Source: Fibrobacter sp. UBA1313 (GTDB taxonomy: Bacteria; Fibrobacterota; Fibrobacteria; Fibrobacterales; Fibrobacteraceae). Taken from it: a stretch of DNA of 28,596 nt. The notes beneath the pieces are model-generated. The model was not told the DNA's origin. It did no database searches and saw only the letters and a program-made list of their open reading frames with translations. Positions 1 through 7,438 of this stretch are shown piece after piece. A program made the position numbers and the translations under genes. The first letter of the stretch is position 1; each line of letters opens with the position of its first letter. The stretch covers positions 1-28,596 of the forward strand of contig DBTP01000197.1 in NCBI GenBank assembly GCA_002307115.1, read 5' to 3'.

Positions 1-533
1 TCGAGACCTGTTCGGCGATCACCTGGAAGTATCCCAGCTGCATTTTGCGCGGCGACGATACGGTGGGCGAGTTCTATTCCATCGCCATCACCAACAACTT
101 TCAGCAGGCCGATACCGGCACCAAGATGATCCATATCGGGAAGAATACCAAGAGTACCATTATCAGTAAAGGCATTAGTGCAGACAACAGTTCCAATGCC
201 TACCGCGGTCTCGTCGATATTCACAAGAGCGCTTCTGGTGCGCGCAATTACACTCAATGCGACAGTATGCTTGTGGGCAACAAAAGTGCCGCACACACGT
301 TTCCTTACATCACCGTTGCGAATTCCTCTGCTAACACGGAACATGAGGCGTCCACGAGTCGCATCAGTGAAGACCAGCTCTTCTATTTTGAGAGCCGTGG
401 AATCAAACGCGAAGACGCGATTCAGGCGATGGTCGGTGGGTTCTGCAAAGATGTTTTCAAGGAACTCCCCGGAGAATTCGCCGCCGAAGCACGACAACTC
501 TTGGCACTAAAGCTGGAACACAGCGTAGGCTAA
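1..533 (+). CDS. sufB: SufB, Fe-S cluster assembly scaffold subunit (3' part)
   Basis: This is the C-terminal ~176 residues of SufB; the frame is open to the left edge (codons in phase from base 3), so the 5' end lies outside the window. SufB is the scaffold of the SufBC2D complex, which builds [Fe-S] clusters in the cytoplasm. Visible SufB hallmarks are TWKYPSC, GEFYSIAITN, QQADTGTKMIHIGKNT, the NYTQCDSML segment with the conserved Cys, and an N-x(5)-EHEA-x-TS block, ending in LEHSVG. SufD lacks this combination, so SufB is favoured. The stop is at 531-533. No sufC, sufD or sufS follows: the next gene is convergent and ends 7 bp away, so sufB is the last gene of its transcript here. The dense iron-sulfur demand in the window (class I fumarase) fits, but no direct link is shown. 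Confidence 0.95.
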   Translation, partial: ETCSAITWKYPSCILRGDDTVGEFYSIAITNNFQQADTGTKMIHIGKNTKSTIISKGISADNSSNAYRGLVDIHKSASGARNYTQCDSMLVGNKSAAHTFPYITVANSSANTEHEASTSRISEDQLFYFESRGIKREDAIQAMVGGFCKDVFKELPGEFAAEARQLLALKLEHSVG

Positions 534-540
534 TGGTTCG

Positions 541-1101
541 TTAATCGCGAGCCAAAATTTGCTTTCTGATTTCCTTGGCCTTAGAAGAACCTTCTAAAAT
601 TTCCAATAAAGTAAATGCGAATTCTTCTGCGGTGCCTGCGCTACGGCTAGTAACCACTTTCCCATCAACCACAACACGTTCATGGGAATACGCTTTGCAA
701 TAGGGAGCGAGTTCGGCTTCAATCCCTGGGAAGCTCGTTACTTTGTGATGTTGAAGAATACCTGCCACAGCAAGGACTGAAGGAGCGGCGCAAATCGCAG
801 TCACCCACTTCTGTTTATTATAAAACGTTCTCACACAATTGAGAACCGCTTCAGAAGCGCGCAAATTATCGACACCTCTCCCACCACCTGGGAGAAAAAT
901 TCCCTGATAATCATCCTGGTCCAATTCGGAAAGAAGAGCATCGGCTCTCACTTGGAGTCCACGGGCGCTTTCCACCATCGCATCTTCATGAATACTTGCA
1001 AGTGTCACTTTTACGCCACCGCGCATCAAAATATCAAATGGCGCAGTAAATTCAATTTCTTCAAATCCATCTGCCAACAAAAAGAGTATGTGATTTATCA
1101 T
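541..1101 (-). CDS. DJ-1/PfpI (YajL-type) family protein
   Basis: A 186-residue single-domain protein, the usual length for DJ-1/YajL. Family members are cytoplasmic and have been described as protein or nucleotide deglycases, glyoxalases or oxidative-stress chaperones; the exact activity is not decidable from sequence. The nucleophile-elbow Cys is C104 in AICAAPSVL, and the buried Glu that activates it is E17 in DGFEEIE. PGGGRG (71-76) and SAGTAEEF are also typical. The His found in human DJ-1 at position 126 is not conserved (SFPG here). The ATG at 1101 has a GAGG Shine-Dalgarno 5 bases upstream. The gene is convergent with sufB and divergent from hslO, another redox-stress gene, with which it shares a 109-bp upstream region. 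PfpI-type protease annotation is possible but YajL-like is the better fit. Confidence 0.9.
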   Translation of the reverse strand: MINHILFLLADGFEEIEFTAPFDILMRGGVKVTLASIHEDAMVESARGLQVRADALLSELDQDDYQGIFLPGGGRGVDNLRASEAVLNCVRTFYNKQKWVTAICAAPSVLAVAGILQHHKVTSFPGIEAELAPYCKAYSHERVVVDGKVVTSRSAGTAEEFAFTLLEILEGSSKAKEIRKQILARD

Positions 1102-1131
1102 AATGACCTCATTGTTTTATCGCCTGTGACC

Positions 1132-1173
1132 TTCATAATTTAGTTGTTTTGATTGCAAAAATGATTCTAAAAT
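1132..1173. promoter_or_regulatory. Divergent promoter-like hexamers between DJ-1 gene and hslO
   Basis: Reverse strand: TTTGCA (1159-1154), 16 bp, TATGAA (1137-1132) facing the DJ-1 gene. Forward strand: TTGTTT (1144-1149), 18 bp, TAAAAT (1168-1173) facing hslO. Each has about four of six matches per element in an AT-rich region, so this is a weak prediction. The two candidates overlap, which would allow joint control of two redox-stress genes. Confidence 0.25.
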
Positions 1174-1210
1174 TCAAAGAGTTTGAAGCTTTTTCTTATA
1201 TTTGGCTTCC

Positions 1211-2095
1211 ATGAGCAGCAAACCGAAAGACCGCATCATCCGCGCCACTGGGGCCAAAACTCCGTTTAGGCTCGTTCTCATAGACCTTACTGAATGTGCC
1301 AATGAAATTGGTCAAAGGCATGGAGCCACTGCGTATTCTCTTAAACTACTTGCAGAAACATCAATCGCGTCACTATTTCTTGCCAGTGGTCTTAAAAATC
1401 CTGGTACCGTGAGTGTTCGCGTCGATTTCTCTGGCGATATCTCCTTGGTGCGAGCCGAAGCGACGCCACAAGGTCTTATTCGAGCCATGATACCCCCAGA
1501 AGACATTCTCGCTACGCAAAATTTTGAGCCTGCGCTGGCCCCACAAAATTTTCAAGTGATTAAGCTCAATGATAAGGGCATACGTGTTCAAGAAAGTGTT
1601 GTTGAAGCGGTGTCGGAGAGTATGGGTAGAAACCTCGCGACCTATATGTTTCAATCAGAGCAAACCCACTCTGCCGTAGGCATTGAAGCGAAAAACAACA
1701 TCAAAGATCCTTCTAAGCTTGATTATGCGGTGGGTTTTTATCTAGAAGCCTTTCCCGATCTCAATGAACGAGATCTTGCAATACTTGAGCAAGTCATTAT
1801 TAACCTGCCCAAGTTTGACACCTTTTACGATGGTTCCTCCTATTCTTTAGAAGGTCTGTTAGACCAAATAGCAGGGCCCTACGACATTACCATCGTTAAA
1901 GAAATAACGCCGCAAGTTTACTGTCCCTGTAGTAAAATAAGGACGCTCTCTAGTCTTGCTTCGATTCCAAAAGAAGATTTAGAAGATCTTCTTTCCAAAG
2001 AAGAAGATCTAGAAATGATCTGCGATTTTTGCCGCAATAAATACATAATCACTCCCGATGAGATCCGGGAAATTTTAAACAACCGTAAAAAATAA
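1211..2095 (+). CDS. hslO: Hsp33, redox-regulated holdase chaperone
   Basis: A 294-residue protein matching Hsp33 over its whole length. Hsp33 is a cytoplasmic chaperone kept inactive by zinc bound to four reduced cysteines; oxidation releases zinc and exposes the client-binding surface. The zinc ligands are present as C238-P-C240 and C271-D-F-C274 (CxC...CxxC), followed by the typical end IITPDEIREIL. The N-terminal domain runs from about 5 to 190 and includes GATAYSLKLLAETS and the QSEQTHSAVGI segment. The ATG at 1211 is preferred over an in-frame TTG at 1202 because it gives the normal N-terminus; no strong Shine-Dalgarno is visible before either. It is the first of three closely spaced forward genes (16 bp to thrH) and diverges from the DJ-1 gene. 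Confidence 0.96.
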   Translation: MSSKPKDRIIRATGAKTPFRLVLIDLTECANEIGQRHGATAYSLKLLAETSIASLFLASGLKNPGTVSVRVDFSGDISLVRAEATPQGLIRAMIPPEDILATQNFEPALAPQNFQVIKLNDKGIRVQESVVEAVSESMGRNLATYMFQSEQTHSAVGIEAKNNIKDPSKLDYAVGFYLEAFPDLNERDLAILEQVIINLPKFDTFYDGSSYSLEGLLDQIAGPYDITIVKEITPQVYCPCSKIRTLSSLASIPKEDLEDLLSKEEDLEMICDFCRNKYIITPDEIREILNNRKK

Positions 2096-2111
2096 ACACT
2101 ACTGAGATTTT

Positions 2112-2729
2112 ATGTTTACCAAACAATGCGTTGTCACTCTAGATATGGAAGGGGTACTTACTCCAGAGATTTGGATCGCTGTCGCTGAAAAAACAGGCAT
2201 TGAAGAGCTCCGTTTGACTACTCGAGATATCCAAGATTACGATGAACTGATGCGCGGACGGCTACAAATTTTAGAAAGAGAAAAGCTCACACTTTCCATG
2301 ATTCAGAAAGTGATTGGTTCTTTAAGCCTTTTGGATGGGGCGAAAAGTTTTCTCGACACGCTCCGCGATCAAGCCCAAGTCATCATTCTATCCGATACCT
2401 TTCAAGAGTTCGCCTATCCTCTTATCAAAAAGATGGATATGCCGACTCTTTTCTGCCACAATCTGATGGTAGAAAACGACCATATCGTATCCTATCGCCT
2501 CCGTCAGAAAGATCAGAAAAGACACGCCGTAGAGGCTCTTCAGTCCCTCCACTTCAAGGTTTTCGCCGCTGGGGATTCCTACAACGACACAGGAATGCTC
2601 CTCGCAGCCGACAAAGGCGCCTTCTTTTGCGCCCCCGATAGCGTGGCCACTCAATTCCCAGAACTTCCGACGACTTATTCGTACGAAGAACTGCTGAACG
2701 AATTCCACAATTTCCAAGAAACTCTTTAA
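2112..2729 (+). CDS. thrH: ThrH, phosphoserine phosphatase / homoserine phosphotransferase (HAD family)
   Basis: A 205-residue HAD-superfamily protein close to Pseudomonas ThrH throughout. ThrH dephosphorylates phosphoserine and can transfer the phosphate to homoserine, linking serine and threonine synthesis. HAD motif I is LDMEGVL with nucleophile D11 and E13 (ThrH-type, not the DxD of SerB). EIWIAVAEKTGIEEL and TTRDIQDYDELM are family-specific, motif II is ILSDTF, and motif III/IV is AAGDSYNDTGML. The ATG at 2112 has only a modest GAG 7 bases upstream. It sits 16 bp after hslO and 21 bp before rlmI, so co-transcription is likely, though the three functions are unrelated. Automatic labels such as 'phosphoserine phosphatase SerB' would be imprecise. 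Confidence 0.93.
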   Translation: MFTKQCVVTLDMEGVLTPEIWIAVAEKTGIEELRLTTRDIQDYDELMRGRLQILEREKLTLSMIQKVIGSLSLLDGAKSFLDTLRDQAQVIILSDTFQEFAYPLIKKMDMPTLFCHNLMVENDHIVSYRLRQKDQKRHAVEALQSLHFKVFAAGDSYNDTGMLLAADKGAFFCAPDSVATQFPELPTTYSYEELLNEFHNFQETL

Positions 2730-2737
2730 AATAAAGC

Positions 2738-2750
2738 GAGCGTTACGCTC
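2738..2750 (+). promoter_or_regulatory. Stem-loop abutting the rlmI start codon
   Basis: GAGCG, loop TTA, CGCTC ends at the base immediately before the rlmI ATG (2751). It occupies the place of a ribosome binding site, and no AGGAGG-like sequence is visible there. It may be a chance palindrome or may affect translation, which could then depend on coupling to thrH. Confidence 0.35.
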
Positions 2751-3944
2751 ATGAAAGCAATTACTCTCCACGCCGGCAAAGAAAAATCTGCACTCCGCTA
2801 TCACCCATGGATATTCAGCGGAGCTATAGAAAAAGTAATGGGAGAACCGGAGTGTGGCGAAACCGTTGATGTGTATGCGTACAGTGGCGAATTTCTAGGA
2901 CTTGCGGCATTTTCCCCGACCTCTCAAATTCGTGGGCGTTTTTGGAGTTTTAAAGATAAAGCCCCCATTAACCGAGCCTTTTTCTCAAACGTTCTTGACA
3001 AAGCGATTGCCAACCGCAAAAGCCGCGGGTTTGACGTCGCCGATAAAGCCAGCGCGTTCCGTTTGATCAACGCGGAAAACGATGGCATCCCCGGTTGTAT
3101 TATCGACAAATATGCGGATCTCTATTCTATCGAAATTCTGAGCGCCGGTGCGGAATTTTTTCGCAAAGACATCTTTGAACTTCTTGCAGAAAAGACCGGT
3201 TGCCGTGGCATTTTAGAACGTAGCGATTCGGATATTCGCCTCAAAGAAGGTTTGGAAAAACGTAAAGGGATTGTTTTTGGCGAAGTGCCAACAGAGCCCG
3301 TAGAAATTCTTGAAAACGGGATGCGATTTAAAATCGATGTGTGGAACGGTCATAAAACGGGATATTACCTAGATCAACGCGATGCGCGAAAACGCATTGA
3401 GGAATTGGCAGAGAATCGCCGAGTACTTAATTGTTTTTGCTATACCGGCGGATTTGGTCTTTTTGCTCTTCGTGGCGGAGCCTCTTCCGTAATTCAAGTC
3501 GATGTATCCTCTGATGCGTTAAAAATTGCAGAAGACCTCGTGACACTTAACAATCTAGATGCAAGCAAGGTGATTCACACCGAAGCCGATGTTTTCGTTT
3601 ATCTTAGAAAATGCCGAGACCGTGCAGAGCAATTTGATTTTATCGTCTTGGATCCTCCGAAATTTATTGAAAGCAAAGATCATTTGAATAAGGGTGCAAG
3701 AGGCTACAAGGATATCAATCTTTTAGCGATGAAACTACTCGCCCCTGGTGGCATGCTCGCCACATTCAGTTGTTCAGGGCTCATGGAAATTGGACTTTTC
3801 CAAAAAATAATCGCCGATGCCGCCAGTGATGCACACCGCTCAGTACAAATTATTGAGCGTTTTGGGCAACCCGCCGATCACCCCCTCAACACCGCATTCC
3901 CCGAAGGTCAGTACCTCAAAGGGTTGCTGTTACAAGCGGAATAA
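2751..3944 (+). CDS. rlmI: RlmI, 23S rRNA m5C methyltransferase
   Basis: A 397-residue protein with RlmI architecture: an N-terminal PUA RNA-binding domain (about 1-80, including HPWIFSGAIEKV), a middle segment, and a C-terminal Rossmann SAM methyltransferase domain (about 200-397). RlmI methylates C5 of a cytosine in 23S rRNA (C1962 in E. coli). SAM motif I is NCFCYTGGFGLFALRGGA, motif IV is LDPPKF, and the catalytic Cys lies in FSCSGLM, followed by FQKIIADAA and the ending PEGQYLKGLLL, all as in E. coli RlmI. GHKTGYYLDQRD is also diagnostic. It is the last gene of the hslO-thrH-rlmI run; no forward T-rich terminator follows. A second, more divergent RlmI/K-like gene lies at the right edge of the window. 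Confidence 0.95.
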   Translation: MKAITLHAGKEKSALRYHPWIFSGAIEKVMGEPECGETVDVYAYSGEFLGLAAFSPTSQIRGRFWSFKDKAPINRAFFSNVLDKAIANRKSRGFDVADKASAFRLINAENDGIPGCIIDKYADLYSIEILSAGAEFFRKDIFELLAEKTGCRGILERSDSDIRLKEGLEKRKGIVFGEVPTEPVEILENGMRFKIDVWNGHKTGYYLDQRDARKRIEELAENRRVLNCFCYTGGFGLFALRGGASSVIQVDVSSDALKIAEDLVTLNNLDASKVIHTEADVFVYLRKCRDRAEQFDFIVLDPPKFIESKDHLNKGARGYKDINLLAMKLLAPGGMLATFSCSGLMEIGLFQKIIADAASDAHRSVQIIERFGQPADHPLNTAFPEGQYLKGLLLQAE

Positions 3945-3954
3945 ATCAACTTGC

Positions 3955-3985
3955 ACAAAAAAGCTCCGGTACGTTTTTCCGGAGC
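3955..3985 (-). terminator. Rho-independent terminator of the TPR gene
   Basis: Perfect 7-bp stem GCTCCGG (3963-3969) with CCGGAGC (3979-3985) and a 9-base loop. Read on the reverse strand it is followed by six T (3962-3957), 22 bp after the TPR gene stop. The forward side has no T-tract, so it serves the reverse-strand gene. Confidence 0.85.
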
Positions 3986-4006
3986 ATCCACAATCTGTAA
4001 AAAAAA

Positions 4007-5350
4007 TTAATTGCGCGGAAGTTGCTCTGCGTTCTTTTCTTGCCACACCGCGTCTTCCCAACTCCGCTGCGCTTCTGTAGCCCATTCTGAATTTGGATAT
4101 GTTTCCACAATTTCACGATAACGCGAAACTGCCGATCGCCAATCTCTGCGCAAACGGTAAATATGCCCCATTTGCAACAACGTAAATGAACGCTGATCTT
4201 CTGTAATAGACCCTTCTAACAAGGTCTTGTACAAAGCGAGGGCTTTATTTAAGTCTCCCTGTTTCATCGCGTTATTCGCAGCGCTAAAAGAAGAATCCTT
4301 TGTGGTCATATTTTGAACTGTTTCTGTCTTTTTTTCTACCGGAACCGAGTCTTCGGCATCACTACTATCAGCGACTTCGGTTTCTACTGGAGCTTTCTCC
4401 ACTGAAGCCTTCGAAAGCGGAACAGCAACGGAAGATGATGATTTGACCTGTTGAACCGAAGAAGAAATCCCTAGAGATTTAGATTCCTGCGAAAGCATTT
4501 TTATCCGCGCCTTCGCTTTCACTACCGCTGATGCATTCGATGAAAGTGAAATGTATTTCTCTAATTCCTGTTTTTCCAAATTTCCCTTTTCTTGCTTCTT
4601 ATAAATAAGGCTCAAGTAATAGTGAGCATTATAACCCAGTTCTGGATAATCAAACGCACGTTGCAAATTGTATTCTGCCTTGTCAATATCACCCGCCTCA
4701 TAACGACCGACACCAGCAAAATAATAAGCCCCCGGATTTCCTGGTTCGGACGCTAAGACCTCACGCCAAATAGCCGCCGCGGCATCATACTTCTTTGCAT
4801 TAAAAAATTCCCGGCCTTTCTTAAACAGATCTCCATCATAGGAAAACTGTTTATCCTTTGCCGTATTTGTTTTATTTTTCGCTTCTGGTGCTTGCGTTTT
4901 ATCCGTTTTCGATATCGATTTTTCGGCACTCTCTTTTTCTTTCGTTTCGACTTTTGGAGTCGATTCTGTAGACTCCGCAAAATCAGGCAACTGGGGAATT
5001 TTTTTACGTTCTTCAGCAGCCGAGTTTTTATCCCCTAAAGCCTCAAAAGCTTTTGCTGCGCCTTCATAAGCGGAAACCATATCTGAATTCCAGCGGTAGG
5101 CTAATCGATAATTCGCAATCGCTCCAGAATAGTCCTTCATCTTAAATCGAGCTTCGGCCGCACCAAAATACGCTTTTGCATTTTTGGGATCATCAGCAAG
5201 CACCGAACGATACTCCCCTAAAGCCTTGTCAAAGTTTCCTACGGCCGCAAATCGGGCCCCTTGTTCCAAATGAGGATTTACTTCCGCAAACAGTAAAACG
5301 GGTAATAAAAAAAATGTCGCAAATAGAATCCGTATCATGTGAGAAAACAT
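4007..5350 (-). CDS. Secreted/periplasmic TPR-repeat protein
   Basis: A 447-residue protein of unknown specific role. The N-terminus (MFSHMIRILFATFFLLPVLLFA) is a signal peptide cut probably after LFA. TPR units are visible at about 30-110 (ARFAAVGNFDKALGEYRSVL, AYFGAAEARFKMKDYSGAI), 175-260 (GREFFNAKKYDAAAAIW, YYFAGVGRYEAGDIDKAEY) and near the C-terminus (MGHIYRLRRDWRSAVSRY). They are separated by low-complexity linkers rich in Lys/Glu/Thr and Ser. TPRs bind proteins, so a scaffold role in the periplasm or envelope is plausible; the C-terminal part resembles CpoB/YbgF-type units. The ATG at 5350 is chosen because GGAG lies 8 bases upstream; an in-frame start at 5392 would put 14 residues before the signal peptide, and an ATG at 5338 lacks a good RBS. 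It is a single-gene unit with a candidate promoter and its own terminator. Confidence 0.85.
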   Translation of the reverse strand: MFSHMIRILFATFFLLPVLLFAEVNPHLEQGARFAAVGNFDKALGEYRSVLADDPKNAKAYFGAAEARFKMKDYSGAIANYRLAYRWNSDMVSAYEGAAKAFEALGDKNSAAEERKKIPQLPDFAESTESTPKVETKEKESAEKSISKTDKTQAPEAKNKTNTAKDKQFSYDGDLFKKGREFFNAKKYDAAAAIWREVLASEPGNPGAYYFAGVGRYEAGDIDKAEYNLQRAFDYPELGYNAHYYLSLIYKKQEKGNLEKQELEKYISLSSNASAVVKAKARIKMLSQESKSLGISSSVQQVKSSSSVAVPLSKASVEKAPVETEVADSSDAEDSVPVEKKTETVQNMTTKDSSFSAANNAMKQGDLNKALALYKTLLEGSITEDQRSFTLLQMGHIYRLRRDWRSAVSRYREIVETYPNSEWATEAQRSWEDAVWQEKNAEQLPRN

Positions 5351-5390
5351 AGAAAAAGCTCCGATGATATTTTGGGGCTTTTGTGGTAAC

Positions 5391-5413
5391 ATTCGCTTTT
5401 TTGGTTAGCGAAT
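5391..5413. repeat. Perfect inverted repeat in the TPR gene leader
   Basis: ATTCGCT (5391-5397) and AGCGAAT (5407-5413) form a perfect 7-bp stem with a 9-base loop that is A-rich on the transcribed strand. It lies between the candidate promoter and the TPR start, so it would be part of the 5' leader. It could be an operator or leader hairpin; nothing identifies a ligand. Confidence 0.45.
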
Positions 5414-5424
5414 AACAGGAAAAT

Positions 5425-5456
5425 GTTGTATTCCAAAGAAACTTAATCAATGTCAA
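5425..5456 (-). promoter_or_regulatory. Candidate promoter of the TPR gene
   Basis: A perfect TTGACA (5456-5451 on the reverse strand) is followed at 18 bp by AATACA or at 20 bp by TACAAC. The -35 is strong and the -10 poor. It faces the TPR gene, about 75 bases upstream of its start. Confidence 0.35.
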
Positions 5457-5835
5457 AGAATCGACACGGTACGCACGGGTAACAGAAAAAGACCCGGCAT
5501 TGTATGTACTTCCATCATCCATAGGCGGCTCTGCTCCATAGTACCAACCCAAAAGACACCCTTTGTGCCAACGCCTTGAAAGCGTTTGCTACGCCACTTT
5601 GATTTGAGTAGCAACGGCGGAACTAAGACCCTCCACAGAGCCTGTATTCACAAAAAACAGAACCTGAATCAGTACCACCCATATTTTCCGACACACCTAC
5701 CGCATAGTCAGACAAATTATCGCCATTGAAATCACCCACCACACTCAAAGCCTATTCAAAATAATGAATGAAAATGTCCGTTTATAATTCCGCCCTGGCT
5801 ATCCAAACAGTAAATTTTGACCTTATTCTCGCGTT
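5455..5835 (-). pseudogene. Decayed FG-GAP (integrin-alpha-like) repeat gene
   Basis: This gene-free stretch still reads like FG-GAP beta-propeller repeats on the reverse strand, but the frame is broken. From 5751 it reads VVGDFNGDNLSDYAVGV then DSGSVF. At a run of six T (5667-5662) the frame is lost; removing one T restores GSVFVNTGSVEGLSSAVA. The frame then meets a TAG (5591-5589) and continues to WYYGAEPPMDDGSTYNAGSF, again FG-GAP-like (GA...DDG...AGS). Upstream (about 5830-5755) a fragment KVKIYCLDSQGG is in another frame ending in a stop. FG-GAP repeats are usually in secreted or surface proteins. With at least three lesions, no start and no RBS, I call it a remnant. Its 3' end runs into the TPR gene promoter, so that promoter may have grown out of, or displaced, the old gene. 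Confidence 0.55.
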
Positions 5836-5945
5836 GTAAAGTCTTACACCAGAAAAGCATTTGCCTTTAGGCTATTTTTTGGTTAAAGAGATACTTTTGT
5901 TCTGGGACAGAAATGTTCCTATCCCAACCCCCATAACACCAAGAG

Positions 5946-5979
5946 GCGTACCTGTATAAGGTGCGCTTTCTTGTTTTTT
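5946..5979 (+). terminator. Orphan terminator-like hairpin on the forward strand
   Basis: GCGTACCT (5946-5953) pairs with AGGTGCGC (5959-5966), eight pairs with one G-U wobble and loop GTATA. TTTCTTGTTTTTT (5967-5979) follows. On the reverse strand the wobble becomes a mismatch and there is no T-tract, so the forward orientation is favoured. It overlaps the last codons of tldD in antisense. No forward gene upstream explains it. Confidence 0.45.
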
Positions 5980-7360
5980 ATCTCCCACCCACAAGAATTT
6001 GGTCGACCTTAATGGAGGGTTGTCCTACGGTGACAGGAATTGATCCAGAGGAGGCGCCACACATACCCGCAGCATTTGCAAAGTCAGAACCGACCATAGA
6101 AATACGGGGCAAAATTTCATTTCCTTTTCCAATCAAAGTGGCCCCTCGAACCGGTTTGCCAATTTTTCCTTTTTCGATGATATAGCCCTCTTCCACCGCA
6201 AAATTGAATTCTCCTGTTGCCGGATTTACAGATCCGCCCGCCATTTTTGCGGCAAAAAGACCGTAATCAACACTCGCAATCATGGAATCCAGGGAATCTT
6301 TACCGGGGGCAATAAACGTATTGCGCATACGACTTACCGGGGCATATTTGTACGATTCTCGCCGAGCACTTCCTGTAAGAGGGACCCCCAATTCAAGAGA
6401 TCCCACTCGATCACTCATATAACTTTTCAAAACGCCCTTTTCAATAAGCACGGTGCGCTCCGAGGCGGTACCTTCATCATCAATAGCAATACTTCCCCAA
6501 ACACCATCCAACGTCCCATCATCCACAGCAGTGAGGCAAGAGTGCCCCACCTGTTCGCCCAGCTTTCCACAGAAAGGGCTTGCTTTATGACGAATGGATT
6601 CCGTTTCCAGCGGATGTCCCACCGCTTCGTGAAAAATAACTCCACCAAAACCATTCCCCATAATCACAGGCATCTGGCCCCCAGGAATATATCCCGCTTC
6701 CAACATTCGAAGCGAACGTTCCGCAGCGGCAATCGCAAGGGCTTCCGCATCATAACCATCCAAAACTTCATAGCCCCCAAAAGCACCAGGAGCTTCTCGT
6801 GCCACAATACGCTCCGAGCCATCAGAGGCTGTGATATTAATGCCTAAGCGGGTGTGACAACGGGTATCTTCAATAAAAAGACCTTCGCTATTGATAATTG
6901 AGATATGGGAATAGGAATCTGAGACAGAGGCGTTCACTTGTACAATGCGCTCCGAAACTTTGCGAGCAGCGACATCGGACTTATGCAAAAAATCCATTTT
7001 ATATCCCTGTCCCAACAAACGAGGATCTTTAAAACCGATCATTTGTAGTGCAGAATATTCTTCTTTAGGACGAAAATTTAACGAAGAGTCACTAGCCAAT
7101 GGATTGCGCCCAAAAGCAAGCGTTTTTACCATTTGCACTAGAGAATCTGGATCTTCTTCACTCGTAAAAGCATATAAAACTTCAGTGCCATACAAAAGGC
7201 GAACACCGATGCCAAATTCAGTACCTGCACTTGCAGTTTCGATTTCCCGATCTTTCAAGGCTAACGTAGAGGAGCGAGTTTCTTCTTCAAAAATTTCCAC
7301 AAAATCTGCACCGAAAGAACGTCCGGTTTCTATGATGCGCATGGCAACTTCACGATTCAT
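5978..7360 (-). CDS. tldD: TldD-type metalloprotease (modulator of DNA gyrase family)
   Basis: A 460-residue protein of the TldD/PmbA family, close to the usual ~480. TldD, normally with TldE (PmbA), is a cytoplasmic zinc protease that trims small peptides such as microcin B17 precursor or CcdA. The zinc-binding HExxxH is H244-E-A-V-G-H249 in IFHEAVGHPLETE. Other TldD features are GIGVRLLYGTEVLYAFTS near the N-terminus, DDEGTASERTVLIEKG and SYKYAPVSRMRNTFI. PmbA/TldE lacks HExxxH, so this is the catalytic subunit; no pmbA is in the window. The ATG at 7360 is chosen over an in-frame TTG at 7375 because GAGG lies 9 bases upstream and overlaps the TTG. It follows hisF after 78 bp, so it may be the last gene of that run or have its own promoter. 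Confidence 0.94.
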   Translation of the reverse strand: MNREVAMRIIETGRSFGADFVEIFEEETRSSTLALKDREIETASAGTEFGIGVRLLYGTEVLYAFTSEEDPDSLVQMVKTLAFGRNPLASDSSLNFRPKEEYSALQMIGFKDPRLLGQGYKMDFLHKSDVAARKVSERIVQVNASVSDSYSHISIINSEGLFIEDTRCHTRLGINITASDGSERIVAREAPGAFGGYEVLDGYDAEALAIAAAERSLRMLEAGYIPGGQMPVIMGNGFGGVIFHEAVGHPLETESIRHKASPFCGKLGEQVGHSCLTAVDDGTLDGVWGSIAIDDEGTASERTVLIEKGVLKSYMSDRVGSLELGVPLTGSARRESYKYAPVSRMRNTFIAPGKDSLDSMIASVDYGLFAAKMAGGSVNPATGEFNFAVEEGYIIEKGKIGKPVRGATLIGKGNEILPRISMVGSDFANAAGMCGASSGSIPVTVGQPSIKVDQILVGGR

Positions 7361-7438
7361 AAGAGAATTCCTCAAAATTTTTCAACGGGCAAATCAACGG
7401 CAAAGAAGAGAATACATTGTACAAAAAAGACAGTGTTA

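Noticed and set aside
5961..6185. 74-aa forward open frame that the orphan terminator might serve
   Set aside because: It is antisense to the tldD C-terminus and begins inside the terminator hairpin, so the terminator cannot belong to it.
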